From Glycine soja (Eukaryota; Streptophyta; Magnoliopsida; Fabales; Fabaceae): a stretch of 64,000 bases of DNA. Every line of letters begins with the position of its first letter. Position 1 is the first letter of the stretch. The stretch is taken from contig NC_041011.1 in assembly GCF_004193775.1 (NCBI RefSeq), positions 42,353,167-42,417,166 on the forward strand. Reading direction: 5' to 3'. Positions 62,149-64,000 of the stretch are shown here, piece by piece. Both the position numbers and the translations under genes were made by a program. The notes below the pieces were generated by a model. The model was not told the origin of the DNA, ran no database searches, and was given only the letters and a program-made list of their open reading frames with translations.

Positions 62149-62431
62149 TGTTATGCACTGCACTGTGTTATTTTGGGTGTTTGTAATTGTTTATTATGGT
62201 ATATATTGAGAGAGAATGGGTGTGGTGTGGGGATTTGAGGAGAGAGAAAACTGAAGAGAGAGAGGTGGGTGAGCTTTGAAACTAAGTAAAGAAGATTAAT
62301 GGTGCCATTGGTTGGAACAAAGGTGGGGTCCACGTCACATATGAGACAAATAGAGATAGATAGATAGATATATGTAGAATGCAAATTGAGCATTGGGTGT
62401 TATGCACTGCACTGTGTTATTTTGGGTGTTT
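62149..62431. repeat. 34-bp direct repeat, 249 bp apart
   Basis: The stretch starting TGTTATGCACTGCACTGTGT and ending GGGTGTTT is identical at 62149-62182 and 62398-62431. The DNA between holds a GATA run (62,354-62,370) and purine-rich sequence. It may mark an insertion or a slippage duplication. Confidence 0.85.
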
Positions 62432-63735
62432 AACTTGATTAGGCCCTGTGTTATCATTGTTATGCAAATATGCAAGCATGAGCTTGTATATATACAAGGA
62501 AAAATGATGCTATACTATGGACCGTGTATATTTTTGCTTCTTGAGTGTGGTGTTCATGAGCCTTGAATGATGCTATACTATACATATTGTTTTTAGATTG
62601 GTCTGAAGGTTATCATTTAATTTGGAATTGCATCACTACCCCTAGGTAGGTACATATAGGGTATTAAAGTCAATGTTTGTGAGTTATACATATAGTAGTA
62701 TTTATAGTAATGTTAATTAGTTGCATCCACTATTGGTATAAATAATTAATGTAAGCTTGTAATGGACCTTTTATTCAGAAGGGAAAATAGAAGGTTCACG
62801 AAATTATGACTTATGATTTAAAGACTTCACAATTGCCATTTCAAAGTGATTTTAGGAAATTTAACCAGGTACATTTTCAACTCAATGTTGAATTCATAGA
62901 CATAGGTCCCAAGCATTTTGCATATGTAATATGACTAATATTTAAGTTAGTAAATTTATTATATTATGATTCAACTGGTCTTATTAATTGCAAAATCCTT
63001 TAATATATATAGTGTTCAATACTATATTGATGATATTGTGGTGCAAATCACTCTCAAGATATTGGCCAACATTATTTACAATTATTTCGTCATTCATTAT
63101 TGGGAAGTGACTTGAACACCAATTTTATTTTGTATTTTGGTACAAAGCAGCTGGCTCATTCGTAGTTTTGCACTACTTTGGATGTTTTCAATGTTCATGT
63201 AGTTCTAGATACTTATAAATAAGGCTCTGTTTTCATTGACATGTTAGGATATGCATACAAGTCATAGTTAAGAGGTTGTGACTGAAAATGTTACTAATAA
63301 GACCATTAATACCTTATCAATTCCAACCTTAGTGTTAAGGTGTTCATTTTAAATGGGAAAATGATCAAAGGCTTTGTAAAGCAATGGGCTCATGATGGAT
63401 TTCTATAAGTCAACATGTAAGGGATAAAGAGTACTACTACTACTATTAGTTGTTAAGGGTTGTGAATCATTGTAACTGTTAGAAAAGTATTGGCTGGCTA
63501 AGGTAGTTTTCTTTGTCATTGGATAAATGTTTTGTAAAAAAAATTGGGGTGTTGTGTTCATTAGTTTTTAGGATATGATGATCAAAGGTTCTTGTTTCAG
63601 GTAGGGAACAGACCCAAGTGTGAGACAAAGCTCTTTGAGCTATAGCATTGGTTTTGTAGAATATCCTGTAGATAGCCTAATGTTTTTGCATATGTTGAAA
63701 ACCAAGTTAATTAAAGAAGTCCAAAAATGATGTTC

Positions 63736-63826
63736 TTGACAACCACAAACACTTGAAAATTGAAACTCCTGAGTATTTATCTAAAGTTGACAACCATAAA
63801 CACTTGAAAATTGAAACTCCTGAGTA
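63736..63826. repeat. 51-bp-period tandem duplication
   Basis: TTGACAACCA followed by AACACTTGAAAATTGAAACT and CCTGAGTA occurs at 63736-63775 and 63787-63826 with one mismatch. Recent and non-coding. Confidence 0.9.
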
Positions 63827-64000
63827 GTTTACCTACTGTCTACATTTGTTCAACACACATAGTTAGTTGATATTTGATAATAACCATTTAAAATTAACTA
63901 AAGTGAATGTATGATATACAACTACCAAAACTGATTTCATATTAATAATTACTACATATTATACAAAATTAACACATAAGTTGTCAACCCCTTTTTGAAT

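Larger units (their letters stand above)
61921..64000. other. Possible interior of a CACTA element or its flank
   Basis: A GC-richer patch at about 62,020-62,110 resembles a leader exon, followed by a long stretch without open frames. TTTCAG then GTAGGGAACAGACCC at 63,595-63,615 looks like a splice acceptor, but no coding exon follows. If the CACTA end at 61672 is a left end, this could be its 5' non-coding part. Confidence 0.3.

Overview
The window looks like nuclear DNA of a dicot plant, most likely a legume close to soybean (Glycine). The genes are split by many short AT-rich introns with GT-AG borders. The transposon content is plant-like: Copia elements, an Au-type SINE, and CACTA-, hAT- and MITE-like elements. 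The proteins (a seed-type TIP3 aquaporin, GH27 alpha-galactosidases, a DUF789 protein) are of plant type. Legume origin is inference from overall resemblance; no search was run.

Layout. 0.6-5.2 kb: a decayed Ty1/Copia retrotransposon on the minus strand with two 233-bp LTRs. 6.5-8.0 kb: a three-exon tonoplast aquaporin gene of the TIP3 (alpha-TIP) class, with legumin-box and G-box motifs upstream. 8.6-9.0 kb: a short CACTA-like element. 11.6-16.2 kb and 19.8-24.0 kb: two alpha-galactosidase genes in tandem, each with 15 exons in identical positions and phases. The first copy carries a SINE in intron 10. 33.5-26.1 kb (minus): a seven-exon gene for a TEX2-like SMP-domain lipid-transfer protein. 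Its introns hold an LTR-like insert, a LINE fragment and a piece of chloroplast atpE. 37.6-33.7 kb (minus): a second, more decayed Copia element that ends about 200 bp upstream of the TEX2-like start codon. 42.3-38.4 kb (minus): a six-exon DUF789 gene. 42.4-49.7 kb: gene-free, with two arrays of imperfect ~210-bp tandem repeats and a hAT-like MITE. 49.8-51.6 kb: a five-exon gene for the mitochondrial TIM21 translocase subunit. 51.7-64 kb: mostly AT-rich repeats, including a ~950-bp direct repeat, plus doubtful gene fragments.

The genes do not form an obvious pathway. The TIP3 aquaporin (protein-storage vacuole) and the alpha-galactosidases (removal of alpha-galactose from raffinose-family sugars or galactomannan) could both act in seeds; this is inference only. 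TEX2-like (ER lipid transfer), DUF789 (function unknown) and TIM21 (mitochondrial import) are housekeeping-type genes.

All exon models were built by hand from splice sites, reading phase and family resemblance. Every junction keeps the reading frame through to a stop codon. I found no clearly new biological system. The points most worth a second look are the plastid insert, the alpha-galactosidase pair (conserved GC-AG intron, uneven divergence, changed conserved residues), and the repeat architecture at 44-49 kb and 55-62 kb.
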